A program made the position numbers and the translations under genes. The notes beneath the pieces were generated by a model. That model did no database searches. It saw only the letters and a list, made by a program, of their open reading frames with translations, and was not told the origin of the DNA. A stretch of DNA of 64,000 nucleotides from Daldinia sp. FL1419 (lineage: Eukaryota; Ascomycota; Sordariomycetes; Xylariales; Hypoxylaceae): the NCBI GenBank assembly GCA_025201765.1, contig MU623446.1:62001-126000 (forward strand). Reading direction: 5' to 3'. Positions 1 to 12,214 of the stretch are shown here, in pieces (the first letter of the stretch is position 1; every line of letters begins with the position of its first letter).

Positions 1-3000
1 ATGGACTGCATTAGGGCACATGGTCACTCGCAGGCTGGCGGCTCTGCTCTTTTGATAATAATAAATGAAGAAGAAGAAAAAGACAGACTAATAAGTTTAT
101 TCTTAGTTGCCTACCTTTGGAGGGGTAAGAAAAGCAAGTCAGCATGTCAGAGAACGGGTATATCGTAAATACTGATTTGATTGGATTGTGATGAGAAACT
201 GACGCCAGACGCCAGTACATCCACGAGTACGTATTGTCTAAAAAAGAGTAGCGCTACGGGCCGTCAACGAAGCTAACACTATTATAGGGATTTATCGCCT
301 TATCGAGAGCGGTAAGCACCGCGAGCAACTCTAATTTGCTATTGTGCTTACCTAAATGCTAAATAAGTAGGTAATAGTATGCGCAGCACCCGTGGACCTA
401 CATACGTAGGTACATCCAATGTAGCACGGACACCAACCAGGTAAACTTGTACCTAACCTAGGTACCTACCTAGGTAACCGTACTAAGATAACCTCGAGCC
501 ACCACAGACTCGAACTTGGCCCAAGCTTCGTAAGCCACCCTTTTTCCTAATTTTTGACCCCCACAAACTGCCCACAATGAGAGTACAAGCGACCTATCAA
601 TAACCATTAATTTAAACAAACCAATACGAGAAACCGATCCAACTTGTGGCTTCGGATCCAGGGACGCCTTACATAGTACTTGGTCTAAAGTAACCCAGTC
701 CAAGTATCTTCAGAGTTAGCGATCTCGATACTACTAAAGATGCAAGCCAAGATTGTGACCTCGGGACCAGTTCATATTCGGATAACCCGTCTGCTGTCTC
801 TTACTAGGAAGTCTAATCGAATCTAACTAACTACAAAGCTACGAGTTGCAGGCGGGCCATCCTGAAACATGATGGACTCGACATCACGAACGTCGTTGAA
901 ACATCTCGAGGTCTCGCCCATTATGGTTGTACACTCGACCATCATGTTTATGCTGAATCTTCTACCGAATCGCGGGACCCGAGATGAGATGAGTTCTCTC
1001 ATTGGTGTTCCTGAATAACGCATGAACATGCGGCAGACAAGGCGCCGGGTGAATCCTTTAGTCTTCCTCACAAAAGCTAAAGCGAACCACGGTTGTCAAT
1101 CTTCAAAGATCCCAACCTCGAGCTCCCGTGTGTACCTTGCATTCGTTTTCAGTGCTTAACCCAGATGTATGCGGTCAGCCAGCCCTCTTGGACCCCGCCC
1201 CACGACTCTCTGAAACAGGCACCATCGGCCTTGGATGGTGGGCTTTTCTAAAGGTAGCCCCCCTCCATTCTCTTTAGCCAAGTACGTGAAACAGGCATAG
1301 CTCGTCACAAATTCTTCCAGAATGGGCATGGAATTGCAAAATGCGATGGGATTTTTGCAGCCTAGTGTAAGGTTGTCATGCGGTCCAAGGCTCCAAGCCC
1401 ATCGCATCAGCGCTGCATTGCTGCATCGCGCGCAGCCAGGGTCGATCGATTTAGAAACGATGGCCCGCCGAGTTAGTTTCCACTACATAGTACTCGCGGT
1501 ATCATCCCGCCTATACCCATCGCCGGAGTAACGGGCGCTTTGGGCGCGTGCGTACAGACTACTATCGTTAGCCCCAGCCTATCCGGCGAGTTATTCGGAG
1601 TCCTAGATGTCACGTTGGCGGCAAGATGCATAGTGGCATAAGAGTTGCGGAGTTGAACTTAATTTGATGAAGCACGATCACGGTTGCTAGCAGTGCGCAC
1701 GCACGTATACCATATGGACCCCTAATCCTTCGTCATCTACCAGCGAATATGAACTACGGGTGCCATCTGAGGTATGCTTAAAAATCTCACGAGGGTTGCG
1801 TGAGTTGAATTTATTTGGCATCTCGAGGAAAGCCGCTATCATGACGATTTGTTTATCAGTCCGTTTCATGGCTCGGCTTAACTTTCCTTCAAAGTCATGA
1901 TAGCCTCTACGAATCAGCAAGACTGCTTTAGCCTCTTGGCTCCCCCAGAGATCGACTTGTTTCATTTCTTCGGACATTTTACACCTTCCCCAATTGTCAC
2001 CAGCCATGTATTCCATCTGCATTCAGCGAGTTCTGAATTACGAGCCCCTACCTTCAATACAACTCTATTAAGCTACCATAGTAGCATTCCTCGTGGGTCG
2101 TTGGTGCTTTTAGCTTAAGCTCCCCTGTTTAAGTTAATTTCTGAAACGCTGGCAGCCAAGTGATTCGTGTTTCAGCCTTCTTAAAGGTTGACTTTACAGT
2201 ACCGGGCGCCAACCAGATCGGAGTATGGGCGCTAGGTAATTGTAATGTCCACTATGCTATGTACAATCCCATCTGACCGACGGGCAATTCCTATCGTCAA
2301 GGGCGCCGTCCACCCAAGCCATGACCCGTAGGATCACAACCACCCACACCCATCTACGTTGGTATACACCGTACTACTACTCATCCCCCTCATCCCCTCT
2401 ATCCCTCTCCACTCTATAAAGTCTAAATCCTATAAGCGCCACTACGTCTGTTCAAGATCATATATGAAACTTAGAAGCTTCGGTTCACTGTGCTTACTGG
2501 CGGTTCTAGGTATACGTAGATTGGCGTCACTGCATATTTATATGAAATACGGCCATCTAGGAATCCCGAAGGCGCTCCAGCCCAGATCTCAACCGGTGAT
2601 TGACTCGTCAAAAAAGGCTAACCGGGACTCTACCGGCCCCGCCGACTGGGAGAGATCGTCTTTTGAAACTCGCTGGGGGGGCTGCTTGGCTCTCGCCTTG
2701 CGCGAACCCTGAATGTTCTGCTTGGCAGTCAAATGCGGCATAAATGTTAAAACATCCAGAAGCGTTCTTGACGGGGACCAGGGTTCGACGATATGTTAAC
2801 TAGTGGGGACATTTTCGCAGATCGTGAATGCCTCTGTCCGGGCTGTAAGTTGCGAAGACAGCAAGCCACTCGCCGCATCATCGCCTGATACTCTATGCAT
2901 GTGCAGACAAAAAAAAGGTGGGATCCTTCCAGTAGTAAGCTCAACCGAAGAGTTGGGTATCACCAGCCCCGTATATGCAGTTTATCAAGCGTAGGATACT

Positions 3001-5798
3001 ATTTCGGGATCGGATCGGGGTCTAGGCTAGACGGGATTATCTGGAGTAGATGCTATTATGCCATTGGAGATCACGAACGCCACAAAAGTTAAATTTCTGT
3101 GCCGTGATACCCAGCTCCGCCACTGCAAAAATCGATGAAAAATTGGTGCCGAAGGTAGGATCCAATAGAAAGTTGTTGTTATAGACGGATTGGGAAGGCG
3201 AACACCTTCCGCCTGCGAGGCACGTGGAAGACCCGCCTAATAAAGAACGAAGGAATAGATCCTCAGCCTTGACAACTAGGTACAAGGTTATTTCCTAAAA
3301 TGCAGTTGGAGGAATAATAAGTATTTAGTAACTACTATATCGAGCATATTGTCGCCCTATGGATATTATTTCTAGTAAAAAAAAAATTTCACAGTAACCA
3401 GTTCCGTCGGTAGTATTTCACGATTGTAAAGTGACAGCAATCCTAAGCGGCGTTGAGAAAACATATGGCACGATCGGATCGGATCCGAAGATCGGGCTGA
3501 ACAGATTATAACCCCTTACGGTAGGTGCTTCCTACATAGAACGTCGCTTATAGGTCTGTCGAACGTAAGAAGAACAATATTAGAGTCGCTAAGGCGAAGA
3601 AAATTCTAGTTGACATCTGGTAGCTATATTTAGCAGGGGTCCTACTGATCAAGCTAAGAAACCCACGAATGCGTGTATCTGTTGATAGCTACGAAAATAT
3701 TACAATCCTAAATCCTCGAGGCGTTCTGTTAGTGACCGCTTAGATGGTTGCTTATCGTTTACTTATATTATCAAGGTACCTATTATTAGTATCGTCGTCG
3801 CTTTTTAACTTTAAGAGATATTGCATCGCAGCTAGAGAATTATTTTTCTTAGGGGAATATTTTGAGATATGTAATAACAGTAATATCATTTTCGCCCGGA
3901 GAGCGTACACACCAGGTACCTACTTCGTAGTATTGGTGTATATTGTGTGTATATACCAAGATGGCCTCATGTGCGTTTAGAGTATTCTCCTCGGGGTAAC
4001 TTGGCGTGCGTATAAACTTTACAGAGTATATTCCGCCCTTTCTGCCGATCCTACCTCGTCCTCCTCGGAACTATTTATGGATAGGTGGTACCTAGGTAAA
4101 AGTGATGATTGATTACCTTGTCGAGTATAAAATAGGTCCGAGTGTCGTAGAAGGGTACGAAGATGTTTGTTTGCCTCTGGTTAAAGAGGCAAAGATTAAA
4201 TTACACGAGAGAAGCATAAAAGGTTCTGGTAACGTGTTGTTTCTCGTGGCGGCGTAGCAATAGTGGTGAATCTTATTTAATACATTGAAGCATTACCGGT
4301 AGTTCTAGGACCCGGTGGACCCGAAACTTTAAAGTGCGAGGGTCCGGCTGGGAGCGTATTGTGAGTGATGTCGAGTATGCGAGATACCTAACCTAGGCGT
4401 TTTCACACTTCTGTAAGGGGGGGGGTAATTCCCCGTAAAGCTTGATAATGGCTAACTCATAGAAGGATAGAAGGATAGAAGGAGAAGTATTATTTACCCT
4501 AGCTTTCCACGACGCGTGATGCGTGGTCTTCTCGACTGCCCTATAAAGTATATTGAACTGACTCTATAGGACATCCGGCTCTGTTAGGCCTTGCCCTTGT
4601 AACTTTATATCGAGGATATCCCGAGGAAAAATCTGATATTTCCGCTCCGCGTTTATATAGGCCGCGGGTGACTCGGGTAATGCCTATAGAATAAGTCGGC
4701 TGATATGTTACGCAATACACTTTTACGTATTGAAGACAGTAGAAAGTCAATTAGTCACCGCTTCGTTACTTATTGGACGGATTGTCTATAAGCCAACTCT
4801 AAACCGAACGGTGAAAACTACCTTTGTCTAATAATATCCCGCCCGGGTTCTAGTAGGCTTTTAAAACCCCGAGTGATCGTTTTCGACTATCTGTGACCAT
4901 ACGCGAACCGTGGTTAGTTGGCTGAAAAGCTTAAGCCGGAATATACGAACCCGATTCGACCACCGGCAATTCACTCTATAGGTAGGTTGGTATCTATCTA
5001 CGCGCCAGATGACACATATCTTGTGCTCGGTGGTTTTATAAGACGCGCAACTCTTGGGCTAGCTTGGCACGCGAGCCTCTTTGCCGGCTCTATCCTGACT
5101 TCGTGAGTCGTAATGGCGTTACGGTGACAACTATTGAATAAGTAGCCGCGAGTATGGTTGAGATACGACGAGCCTAACATTCGAGATACTTTGATTGTAT
5201 ATTAGTTTAATTCACTACCCAACAAACTTTGATTTCGGCTATGAACTTCGAATCTCCCGAGCCCAGTGATGATATATCTCTAAAGTGCGAGTCACTTGTA
5301 TATTCGGGGGACGAGTCGGGGTGTTCGGTGGCACGGCGCCGTTCAAGAGCCTGCCGATCCCCACTCGTTGACACCCATTAACTTATAGCCACTACTTACT
5401 AGCTGATCATTGATATTTTCAGCTTCATATTGTCTTGTGTTAGGATGCCTAAGTTGACCATGACCCCGACTCTAACCTGCTCCTGACGATACTCATAAAC
5501 CGACAGCAGGCTCAAGCGTAGTACGATAGTGGAGCCAAGATAAGCCGTAGAACTACAATCTTAAGCAGTAGACACTCGGGATAGATGGGTTATCGAATGA
5601 ATTACGTTATTCGTATATTATTCGTGATGATTGATTTCAATCTTGAAACTCATGACTCGTCAAGTACTATGCAACCCACTCTGTCGTACATCGATCTAAC
5701 TGATAAGCACACCGTAACTTCGGCAAGCATCAAATATATATTCCGGCCCCGGGCTGCCGGGCGTGGCACACGGCTACCGTGTCCGACCTCCCCCCGCC
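1..5798. other. Gene-poor intergenic region
   Basis: No reading frame here has a recognisable domain, a credible start and a continuing exon structure. The longest open frames are about 110 codons, and several begin only at non-ATG codons. The DNA holds palindromic ACCTAGGTACC strings around 455-478 and 4090, a short GAAGGATA tandem near 4460-4485 and a G run near 4418. Base composition between about 3.3 and 5.7 kb is AT-leaning with many stops, which would suit old decayed repeats, but I could not identify any. The 3' end of the peroxiredoxin-like gene begins at 5799. Confidence 0.6.
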
Positions 5799-6504
5799 TT
5801 ACAAGAACCCATCCGTCCTCGGCTCCGGCGGCGGCTTCGGCTTGACCTTGACGCCAAGACTCGTCAACGCGGCTTCCAGATCCGGGAGTTCGCTCGACGA
5901 CGCTGCGACCTTGCTGTACCTCACCACGCCGTCCTGATCCATCGCGAACGCACCGCTATTTTGCCACCTGTTGCCGCTTTCGGTAGGGCGGTTCCAGATG
6001 TTCTCGTCTTTGCCGAGGCGGAATGTCTTGTACAGGGACATGGGGCCCATGATCTGCCACGTCGTTCCGATACCGAGACCCCATCGCGCGTATAGCTCCC
6101 GCTCGTAGTCCACCACGACTTGCACCTCCCAGTTGCCGCCGACTTCGATGACCCAGCGTTCCGTGGCCTCGGCGGAGGAGTGGGATACGGCGATGAAGTG
6201 GACTTCTTTGTATTGGACCGAGAAGGAGGTTAGGTTCTTGAAGGCCTTTTCTGCGACTATACGTTGTATTGTTAGCTATTTGCTTTGGGGATGATGGGGG
6301 TGATGGGGGTGATGGGGGTGGATATTGGTATAGGTATAGCTTACACGGGCAGCCGCAATGGCGTAGGAAGACGATAACGGTGGGCTTGTCTGTCGGGAGT
6401 GTGAGGTTGGGATGTACGGGAGCTTGCTCGCCGACTTGAGGAACCGGCGATACCTCCTTGGCGGGAGGTGTCTTGTAGGAGTCCCACTCCTGAATGAAGG
6501 ACAT
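5799..6504 (-). CDS. Peroxiredoxin-like AhpC/TSA family protein (thioredoxin fold)
   Basis: Two exons, 6504-6345 and 6256-5799, join to 205 residues. The 88-nt intron has a GTAAGC donor and a TATAG acceptor, and splicing reads through the motif RHCGCPFAEKAF (residues 49-60). An N-terminal VPQVGEQAP segment, the FLRHCGCPF strand-turn with a cysteine pair and the later FIAVSHSS and GVVRYSK strands fit the thioredoxin-like AhpC/TSA group related to AAED1/PRXL2. In that family the cysteine motif is thought to support thiol redox chemistry. The substrate here is unknown and a cytosolic location is inferred from the lack of a signal peptide. The ATG at 6504 has no competing upstream start. The gene is divergent from Misato, with 477 bp between the starts. 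The family call is firm. The exact enzymatic role is not. Confidence 0.85.
6287..6318 (+). other. Potential G-quadruplex inside an intron
   Basis: Four G runs of 4, 5, 5 and 5 bases lie at 6287-6290, 6296-6300, 6305-6309 and 6314-6318, separated by loops of 5, 4 and 4 bases (ATGAT, TGAT, TGAT). This meets the usual G3+N1-7 rule. The runs are on the + strand, the template strand for the minus-strand peroxiredoxin-like gene, so the transcript carries the C-rich complement. They fill about a third of that gene's only intron. Confidence 0.6.
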
Positions 6505-6981
6505 CGTCGCTAGTATATAATGCTAAGCTAGGTACCTAGGTTAGATAGGTAAGGTACTTATTGGCACGAGTCTAGCGATCCAGTATACCGATAAGAATAA
6601 ATAAATTGTAGAGGTGATTGAAGGAGCTGCGTAATTGTTAGGAAAGGAAAGTTAACTAACCTAGGTACCTAAGCTATAATTTATAACTTATGCAGGTACG
6701 GATCCGTATGGCGGGTTAGTTATGTACGATAAGCATACATAGTAGTTGTGGAACTTTTACAGCGGCAATTGGCGGTTTTAAATCAGCGTTATCGGTATAG
6801 AGCAGCTGCTATCAGCTGGTGGCTTTCATTGTCTCTTTATCAAATAACTACCTACCTTATGAATAATTACATAAAACATCTCATTCTACGAGACTATCTT
6901 TATGACACTATGAGCTACCATCCCTCTTTTATTGTCAAGTTTTTCTGCTACAGCAGGTGATCTATATCGCATCCTTTCAAG
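6505..6981. promoter_or_regulatory. Divergent promoter region with two palindromic AGGTACCTAGG blocks
   Basis: These 477 bp separate the starts of the peroxiredoxin-like gene (-) and Dml1 (+), so they should hold both promoters. Two near-identical palindromic blocks lie in inverted orientation: AGCTAGGTACCTAGGTTAG at 6526-6544 and its near complement at 6656-6675. Whether they bind a factor is unknown, because the same kind of string recurs in many intergenic regions of this window. Confidence 0.4.
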
Positions 6982-8734
6982 ATGCGCGAGATAATTACGT
7001 TGCAGCTCGGCCAACAAAGCAACTATCTGGCAAACCATTTCTGGAACGTTCAGGAATCATACTTCACATATGGCGCTGATGACGAGTCGCCTATCGATCA
7101 TGACGTTCATTTTAGACCTGGCATCGGGTCTGATGGCTCTGAGACCTTCATGCCTAGAACCGTCATATATGACCTGAAAGGTGGATTTGGGACTCTACGA
7201 AAGATCAACGCTCTATACGGTATTGATGACGATGCTGCGGCCTCTAGTAGTTTGTGGTCTGGTCAGGCGATAGTACAAAGGCAACAGCCCATAGAAGCCA
7301 GTTCATATCAGCAGAGTCTTGATGCCGGCCAAGCACCACCAGAACTTACCACAAGTACAGTTAGATATTGGTCTGACTTCAGTCGCGTCTTTTATCACCC
7401 CAAGTCTATTATCCAATTAAGCGAATATGAACTCAACTCGACCGTCATGCCCTTTGAGAAATGGCACATGGGAGAAGAGCTATTTGCTACGTTGGATAAG
7501 GAGCACGACCTCGTGGACCGAGATCTGCGCCCATTTATTGAGGAGGCCGATCAGATGCAAGGTCTTCAGGTCATGACGGGTATCGATGATGCCTGGGCTG
7601 GGTTTGCGGCCAAATACATGGAGAGACTTCGAGACGAATATGGAAAAACCCCTATTTGGGTGTTTGGTGCTCAGGAACCCGATAGGGGCTTACCAAGAGT
7701 ACGATTCTCCCTTGGAGCTTATACTAACGCTTATCACTAATGTTATTCTTATAGGAAAAGAGATTATTGAAGCTCGCCAACAAAGCCCGAGCTCTTGCGG
7801 AATTTAATTCACAGGCGTCCCTGGTTATCCCCCTTGCGCTCCCGGAGACCCCCCTACCCCCATCTGTGAGGCTGGATCCTTCATCGACCTGGCATGTTAC
7901 TGCATTGCTCGCCGCGGCAATGGAAAGTATCACTCTATATACGAGGTTGAAGACGACTGACCGTGCTTATTCGAGCAATCTCGGAAACATGACCGACCTT
8001 TTAAATGTGTTTGGAAAGCAAACCATTGCTAACCTAGAAATGAGTATATCTGAGCCGCAAAAGTCTACTCCTAATGGTACGAATCGCCTGGGCAGAAACA
8101 TGAATGGCTTGAATGGACGGGGTGAGCATATGGGAAACTCACACGGCGCCGAGATAGACCTCGATAATGATTCCGAAACTGGTTCGCAGAAAGGAACTGC
8201 GACCTTGGATATCGATCTGTCCTCTCCTCAGGACCTAAATCTCAACCAAGGGGGTTATACGAGACGGCGACGACGACGTATTTTCAGCCAAGTTCTAGCT
8301 GACAGAGGGCCGGAGAGCCTGGAGTCAGCTAGTAATGATGATAACCTGGAGATGAGGGATAGGTATGGTATGCGACGCCGTCCGAAAGTCCACAAGTAAG
8401 TCTGATTCTTCTATAACCATCATCTCGACTCTCTATCCCGTACATCACTGACCAGCACCACAGCTATCGGTCGTCGGTTGCCTTCCCGATTATTGACAGC
8501 TACCCTAAGATTTTCCGGGATAGTTATGGTCACCAGGTGAAAGATCACGTATCTGTCCTGACGGCCTTGTCTACGGATTCAACCGTTACGGATAAAGTAA
8601 AGGCCTTACGCAGCACAGTCATACGTTCCATCAGTCTAGAGGACCGTGAGACTATCGGCAATGAGCTCGCTGAGATTGCTGATAGCTATAAGGAGGGTTG
8701 GTCTAGTGATAGTGACGGGGATGACGACGAGTGA
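6982..8734 (+). CDS. DML1: Dml1/Misato family tubulin-like protein
   Basis: Three exons, 6982-7698, 7755-8395 and 8464-8734, give 542 residues. Intron 1 uses GTACGA with a TACTAAC branch and a TATAG acceptor. Intron 2 uses GTAAGT and CACAG. The N-terminus REIITLQLGQQSNYLANHFWN is the Misato form of the tubulin GTP-binding start, followed by the Misato segment (about residues 1-120) and a tubulin-like region (about 125-300). A poorly conserved linker with an RRRRRR run (about 390-400) precedes the C-terminal block SSVAFPIIDSYPKIF and an acidic tail. Known members act in partitioning of mitochondria and mitochondrial DNA (yeast Dml1) and in mitochondrial morphology or chaperonin-linked folding. 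The function here is by homology. The length matches fungal orthologues. Confidence 0.93.
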
Positions 8735-10524
8735 AAGAATGGTCACTAAACGCGGGATTATTTCAAGGGCCTAAACTACCAAGTGTGGAAAACTCACGAT
8801 GGGAGTTCTAGTCCATAACTATAGTCGGGCGGCCGAGAAAAATCTTCAACTCTTTTCGATCCGAGGATCCCGTCTCAGCATTTTCTTTTGCATTTCTTTA
8901 CACCAATATCCTTCGTCAGTGGCAACTTTCGGTCCCCTAGGTCTTACCCACACCCCAAGCGGAGCTCGGGGATGCATTCCCGTCCCCATCAGCAGGTCAC
9001 TGCCGGTATTCGCGGAAAATCGGAGTTGCATTCGTCGTGCCACCTTCAAAGGAAAAAAAGACGATCACTGTTGCAGAGGTCCAATTTAACGTCGATGATA
9101 ATGGATGCCTACCGTAACCGTTACCTGCCACGCCTGGCCCTGCTTGGCTCAGGAATCTAAGACATTGGAAAGCAAAAACGACTCCTTAGCCGTTGATGTT
9201 CCTATTGGGTTGCCTCGTGCCTTGTTGCCCGGAATACCCCCATCCGAAGTTACCCATCATCTGAGTAGCAAACGATTTGCTTCGACGACGAGATCACATA
9301 CCCGTATATACACACGCACACACGCACACACGCACACATTCACACATTCACATGTCCCATACTTGCCAAGGCCCTCTCCTCCCCATAGCAAACTCGCTCA
9401 CCGCATTCTCTCTCTCGTTCCCTCCTTCCCCTTTCTTCCATCCAACCCACGAGCCACATCCACATCCCACGGCCCGAACCCATCCAGCGCACATCTCCCA
9501 CCCGGCCCGATACTCGGCAAACCCCTTCCTTACCTACCAAATCCGTCCTCCTCGTAAAAGTCCCCACAGAACCACATCCCGAGGACCCGAAACCGGTGAA
9601 TCCGCCCTTTCCCATGCCCACGGCCACGGCCACCGCTTTCCTGCGCTGTATCGTACGAAGAGAGGCACAACGCTACTTAACTTACCTGTTCGCCCCACTC
9701 GTGCTAGGTATGCGATGTAACGCGTAAGCAGCAGGTAGAGCCGTCACGAGGGTGGGTTTAAGACCCGAGTGCTTCTGCCCGTATGCGACGTGTGCGCTAA
9801 CAGGCGCGGAGCGTAGCTCGAGTCATCCTCGGAAGACCCCGATTGTGGCTTACCCCTAGGGTTTCGGACGCATATATTCCCATATGAAGTGGGAAAGGGG
9901 TGATATGAATGATGAGAGTTTACTATTATGTTGGTCTATACTCTCCCGGATCTTCTAGAGGGTACATTTAGTCGTGATACGCACTATTCGTCTAGCGGAC
10001 CTCGTCATCATAACTCGATGCTAGTAGACTAGTAGGCACGGTGACGAATTTATAGAAAAATATTACACCCCTAGTCTTGAATACTTGTGCCTGTGTCTGT
10101 CTTATATTGTACTCCGAGACGAGGTTGAATCATAAAAAGCGAGTGTTCATAATAAATCTAAGTACCTGCGTACATATGCTCTGATATACGACCTCGTTCC
10201 TACCTATCCGTCATATATGTGGCTCATATTTTCTAAGGAATTCCGCGGAAATGACAGTCCCAATCCAGACGACCAGCCTGTATAAAGCCTCCGTTAGCTA
10301 GAAACGTAGCAAATGACAGACATTGTTATCTGTAGGTGGTACTGGACCGAATCGGCAAAAGGAAGGCGCTGGATTATAGCGTCCGCGTCCTATTTTACTT
10401 CATTGCCATCGTTGGGGGTTAGTGATCGACGGTTGCCTGCCGAGTTTACGCACAGGGCTTATAAACTCCACCAAAAGAATGGCAAAAGGTGTATCAGATT
10501 GCGTCATGTTGAGTCTCGAGATGC
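8735..10524. other. Intergenic region with CA-rich repeat and pyrimidine-rich tract
   Basis: No complete gene is supported. A CA-rich microsatellite (9311-9352) is followed by a strongly pyrimidine-rich + strand tract at about 9360-9600, of the sort that precedes fungal transcription starts. A short open frame follows from the ATG at 9614 (MPTATATAFLRCIVRREAQ onward) and ends after about 38 codons, or about 50 if a possible GTATGC...CTAACAG intron is removed. Downstream DNA becomes AT-rich and stop-filled, so this may be the stub of a lost gene. Confidence 0.45.
9311..9352. repeat. CA-rich microsatellite
   Basis: Imperfect tandem of CACACG and CACATT units on the + strand. Long open frames crossing it in several phases are a by-product of its composition. 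Confidence 0.85.
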
Positions 10525-12214
10525 CTACTGCTCAGCCTCAAGCTCCTCCTTGAGTTGGCTGAATACATTGGTGATAACCATCACTAACTTGTCAACTATC
10601 GTCTCTATAACGTCTTGGGTGATGTTATACGCGGGCATGATCATGAGGTGGTCGCCCTTGCCCTGACCAGCACACCCCTGGCCAAAGTACAGTGACAAGT
10701 TATAAGGTGCACCCAAAGCCGTTTCTTGGACACGACGCGCGAGCTGGTATTTGGGGTCAAACGGCTCCTTAGTCTCCTTATCCCTAACGAGCTCAATGCC
10801 CCAGAACAAACCGCGGCCTCGGATATCGCCCACGTTGGGATGATTCCGTAATCTGGTGAGTAGTAGCTTCTCTAGGTATTCGCCTTGGGCCTGAACATTG
10901 GAAAGGAGATTATCGCGTTGTATGATCTGCTGTACCCGGAGGGCCGCTGCGCAAACGACGGGATGATCCATATATGTGTGTCCGTGTGTAAAAGCAGCAC
11001 CCTTGGCTTCCATCGCTTGTGTAATCTTCCTACTGGCTAATATAGCCGAAGCCGGTTGGTAGCCGCCACCAAGGCCCTTCCCAACCGCCTGTATGTCAGG
11101 AGTGACATCCTCCTGTTCCCAGGCATGGAGGGTGCCTGTTCTCCCCATGCCGCACATGACTTCATCAAGTATAAGGAGAGCTCCATACTTGTCACATACT
11201 GCTTTCATAGCTTTAAAGTAGCCAGGGACAGGTGGTACACATCCCGCGGCTGCTCCGACAACAGTTTCAGCAACAAATGCTACCACAGTGTCTGGGCCAA
11301 CTTGGATAAAAGCTTGTTCTAGTTCTTCTGCCTTACGGGAGACAAATTCGTCGTCGGATTCCCCTAGCAATCTTTGGCGGTAAGGATTGCACGCCGATAT
11401 ACGATGGACGTTGGATACTAGAAGTGGCTCAAAAGGTGCTTTTCTAGTTACGTGGCCTCCCACGGCCAACGCACCCAGCGTGATTCCGTGGTAAGACGTA
11501 TCCCGAGCGATATAATTTTGACGCTGGGGCTGTCCTACCCATGTGAAATATTCACGAGCAAGTTTTATTGCGCCTTCCATCGCCTCAGAGCCTAGAAAAC
11601 AGGTAAGATTCAGTGAAGGGTTGCATGATAGAGTGATAAATATACGACTTACCGGATGATGTGACCCATACTTTTGTGAAGTGTCCATTAGAAGTTTGAG
11701 ATAGCCATCTACTCAGATCTCGCCGACTCTGGCTGTCCATGAACCCCCAGGGAACATAAGAAATAATGGCAGACTGAGCGACTATTGCGTCAGTGACCTC
11801 CTTAACGCCATGACCTAGACACTGTATAGTTGGATGTCAGTAAGTATTCCACTGACAAATGGGCTAATGCAAAACAATGTCTCTTGGTCCAAGGAATTTG
11901 GCCTCTAGGTCTAGGACCTGGGGTCCTCATGGTCGATTAGCCAGTCTACTTACAGCCACAGCCGCCCCTCCAGAGGCATCCAGTATTTCACGCCCATCTG
12001 ATAGATATATGTAGTTTCCCTGTCCTCTCACGACGAGATGCCGGCCGGGGTCAGCCACATTCTCCGGCGTTCGTGGAGGCGACGGGATGCTAGATGTAGA
12101 AACGGCATTGTGGTCGAGTACCGGTTTTACGGCTTCGGGTTCTATTGACCGTTCTAGAAGGCTGCCCTTTTCTAAGTGGGCCTGTGTGATGTCTCTGGGC
12201 TGTTCCACGAGCAT
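10525..12214 (-). CDS. Class-III PLP-dependent aminotransferase
   Basis: Three exons, 12214-11954, 11821-11653 and 11591-10525, give 498 residues. Both introns have GTAAGT donors, and the joins restore AAVACLGHGVKEV and KVWVTSSGSEAMEGA. The class-III fold-type I signature is clear: SGSEAMEGAIKLARE (cofactor phosphate region), ILDEVMCGMGRTG with the pyridine-nitrogen aspartate near residue 286, and AVGKGLGGGYQPASAIL with the Schiff-base lysine near 315. The family moves amino groups between omega-amino compounds or amino acids and keto acids. The substrate cannot be told from sequence. The start is uncertain: the frame is open to an ATG at 12361, which would add 49 residues rich in Arg, Ser and hydrophobics and resembling a mitochondrial presequence. 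I prefer 12214 because it has A at -3. No neighbour suggests a pathway. Confidence 0.88.

Noticed and set aside
1831..1905. 11-bp inverted arms (GCTATCATGAC) about 50 bases apart
   Set aside because: Arms this short at such distance are common by chance, and no element boundary or duplication accompanies them.
2805..3285. Minus-strand fragments that looked vaguely enzyme-like
   Set aside because: No motif could be anchored and no consistent family order was found across the pieces.
9105..9720. Overlapping open frames of about 150 codons on + and 97 on -
   Set aside because: All cross the CA-rich repeat and the pyrimidine tract, whose composition removes stop codons in several phases. The products are low-complexity His/Thr/Pro.
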